Shown in pieces: positions 42,820 to 43,615 of a stretch of DNA of 43,615 nt. Source of the DNA: Osedax symbiont Rs1 (GTDB lineage Bacteria > Pseudomonadota > Gammaproteobacteria > Pseudomonadales > Balneatricaceae); the NCBI GenBank assembly GCA_000416275.1, contig ASZJ01000007.1, positions 27,583 through 71,197 of the forward strand, read 5' to 3'. Within the stretch, counting starts at the first letter, position 1. Each line of letters begins with the position of its first letter. The notes below the pieces were generated by a model. The model did no database searches. It was not told the origin of the DNA and saw only the letters and a program-made list of their open reading frames with translations. The translations under genes were made by a program, and so were the position numbers.

Positions 42820-43328
42820 ACAATATCCTCCCCGCGAGCCGTCGCTAAGTCTCTAAAAAAGGTAGCGATCACTTGTAGCAGCATTAAAAAAATACCAGTA
42901 GTCATAATGATTTTAATCGGTGCCATCGGCGGGCCCCAAGATGAATAATTGTGTTGATTGTACTCGATCGCGTACTCAGTGCTGCCATAGCTACCATAAA
43001 GTAGTACTAACATGTAAAACAGCAGGAAAACCGAGGTCACTAGATCAACTTTGGCCTTGGTTTTAGTCGACCAATTGGCATAAAACACATCCATGCGCAC
43101 GTGTGCTTTATTTTGCAGTGAGTATCCGCCTCCTAATAAGTAGTAGGCCGCCATGGTAAATTGTGCAAGTTCAACCGCCCAGATCACCGGTATATTGAAA
43201 ACCCCGCGTGAAAGAGTGGCGTAGAGCAAAATGCCGATCATCGCCAAGACTAAATACATAGCGATACGACCGACAATACGATTGATTATATCAATCCATT
43301 TTACGTAGGCTTTAATGAAGTTGGGCAA
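42816..43328 (-). CDS. dctQ: TRAP transporter small permease DctQ
   Basis: Small membrane subunit with four helices that supports DctM. I start at the TTG at 43328 (170 residues), preceded five bases away by GGGGAG; a longer frame from TTG 43343 would put the Shine-Dalgarno inside the gene. The four hydrophobic segments include LVLAMIGILLYATL and FTMAAYYLLGGGYSLQNKAHVRMDVFY, the latter a typical DctQ loop. It is first in the dctQM unit, preceded by a palindrome and a family A element, so dctP is not directly upstream within this window. Confidence 0.9.
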   Translation of the reverse strand: MPNFIKAYVKWIDIINRIVGRIAMYLVLAMIGILLYATLSRGVFNIPVIWAVELAQFTMAAYYLLGGGYSLQNKAHVRMDVFYANWSTKTKAKVDLVTSVFLLFYMLVLLYGSYGSTEYAIEYNQHNYSSWGPPMAPIKIIMTTGIFLMLLQVIATFFRDLATARGEDIV

Positions 43329-43359
43329 AGTTGCTCCCCTCAATATCCGCTTGTTATTG

Positions 43360-43374
43360 ACCGCTTGAAGCGGT
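43360..43374. promoter_or_regulatory. Perfect palindrome upstream of dctQ
   Basis: ACCGCTTGAAGCGGT is a 7-bp inverted repeat around one base, 31 bp before the preferred dctQ start. It could be an operator for a transporter regulator or a stem in the leader. No regulator gene is nearby. Confidence 0.4.
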
Positions 43375-43477
43375 GCAATTGTAAAGCAGTATACACAATT
43401 GTTAGTGGTGATAATTAAAGATAGCTGTTATAAAATGTATAAATAACAGTATTTTATGATTGCCTCTTAATCTTTAA

Positions 43478-43615
43478 CCTGAATCCGTGACTTCAAAGTG
43501 AATACAGAGTGTAAGATATTGGTTCTACAGTGGAATTGAAAAATCTTAGCTGCAAGCTCATATGCGTCCTGCACTCGCTAAATAAATGCATCCGTGCATA
43601 AAACCCGTAGGTTCA
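43478..43615 (+). mobile_element. Family A element, copy A5 (long variant, cut by window edge)
   Basis: Begins CCTGAATCCGTGACTTCA, identical to the terminal repeat of A4, and matches A4 at 75 of 77 leading bases by eye. After GCTGCA it carries an extra segment of about 48 bases (with GCTAAATAAATGCATCCGTG) that A6 also has, then resumes with CCCGTAGGTTCA. The right end lies outside the window. Confidence 0.88.

Noticed and set aside
1-43615. CRISPR array, prophage, integron or phage-defence island
   Set aside because: No regularly spaced repeats, integrase, phage structural or defence genes apart from the RES/Xre pair; the dispersed repeats are A/B elements at irregular distances.

Overview
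The window looks like a chromosome segment of a free-living, probably marine, gammaproteobacterium of moderate GC content. The main evidence is the block ruvA-ruvB-ybgC-tolQ-tolR-tolA-tolB-pal-cpoB-queC-nadA, whose order is typical of Gammaproteobacteria. YeeN-, DUF2058- and DUF3461-type genes and a LexA-like box in front of ruvAB agree with this. I cannot name the genus. I see no rRNA, tRNA, CRISPR array, prophage or transposase gene.

Layout. 0.2-4.8 kb: thiamine ABC importer thiBPQ on the minus strand, with a divergent thiamine/choline-kinase-like gene. 5.1-14.8 kb: ruvAB, the Tol-Pal envelope operon, queC and nadA, all on the plus strand. 14.9-17.5 kb: DUF3461 gene, aromatic/aspartate aminotransferase and DUF2058 gene (minus). 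17.7-22.4 kb: branched-chain amino acid degradation operon (Leu/Val dehydrogenase, E1 alpha, E1 beta, E2; no E3), divergent from an Lrp/AsnC regulator. 23.4-29.7 kb: glutaredoxin, YeeN, LysE-type exporter, cysS with its leader, LysO exporter and a small M23 peptidase. 30.0-34.0 kb: vitamin B12-type ABC importer (ATPase, binding protein, permease; minus) behind a cobalamin riboswitch. 34.2-35.7 kb: RES/Xre toxin-antitoxin pair with a NUDIX gene upstream. 36.3-43.3 kb: proline iminopeptidase, EamA exporter, hemB, MFS transporter and the two membrane subunits of a TRAP transporter.

Two observations stand out. First, cysS is preceded by a strong promoter, a 33-codon ORF with five Cys codons (FCCSCCF core) and a Rho-independent terminator. 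This has the layout of a ribosome-mediated, cysteine-responsive transcription attenuator. Second, two unrelated families of short, non-coding, terminal-inverted-repeat elements (here called A and B) have settled in intergenic gaps. Several copies have intact 5-bp target duplications (TATCT for A; GTGTA and TTTAT for B). They occupy both internal junctions of the B12 operon and two junctions of the tol-pal operon, so they probably contribute transcript-level signals there. Family B also has tiny derivatives that are little more than the two inverted repeats.

TTG start codons with good Shine-Dalgarno sites are unusually common (thiK-like, tolA, B12-binding protein, EamA, dctQ). Several annotated starts were therefore chosen by ribosome binding site and family length rather than by the longest reading frame.
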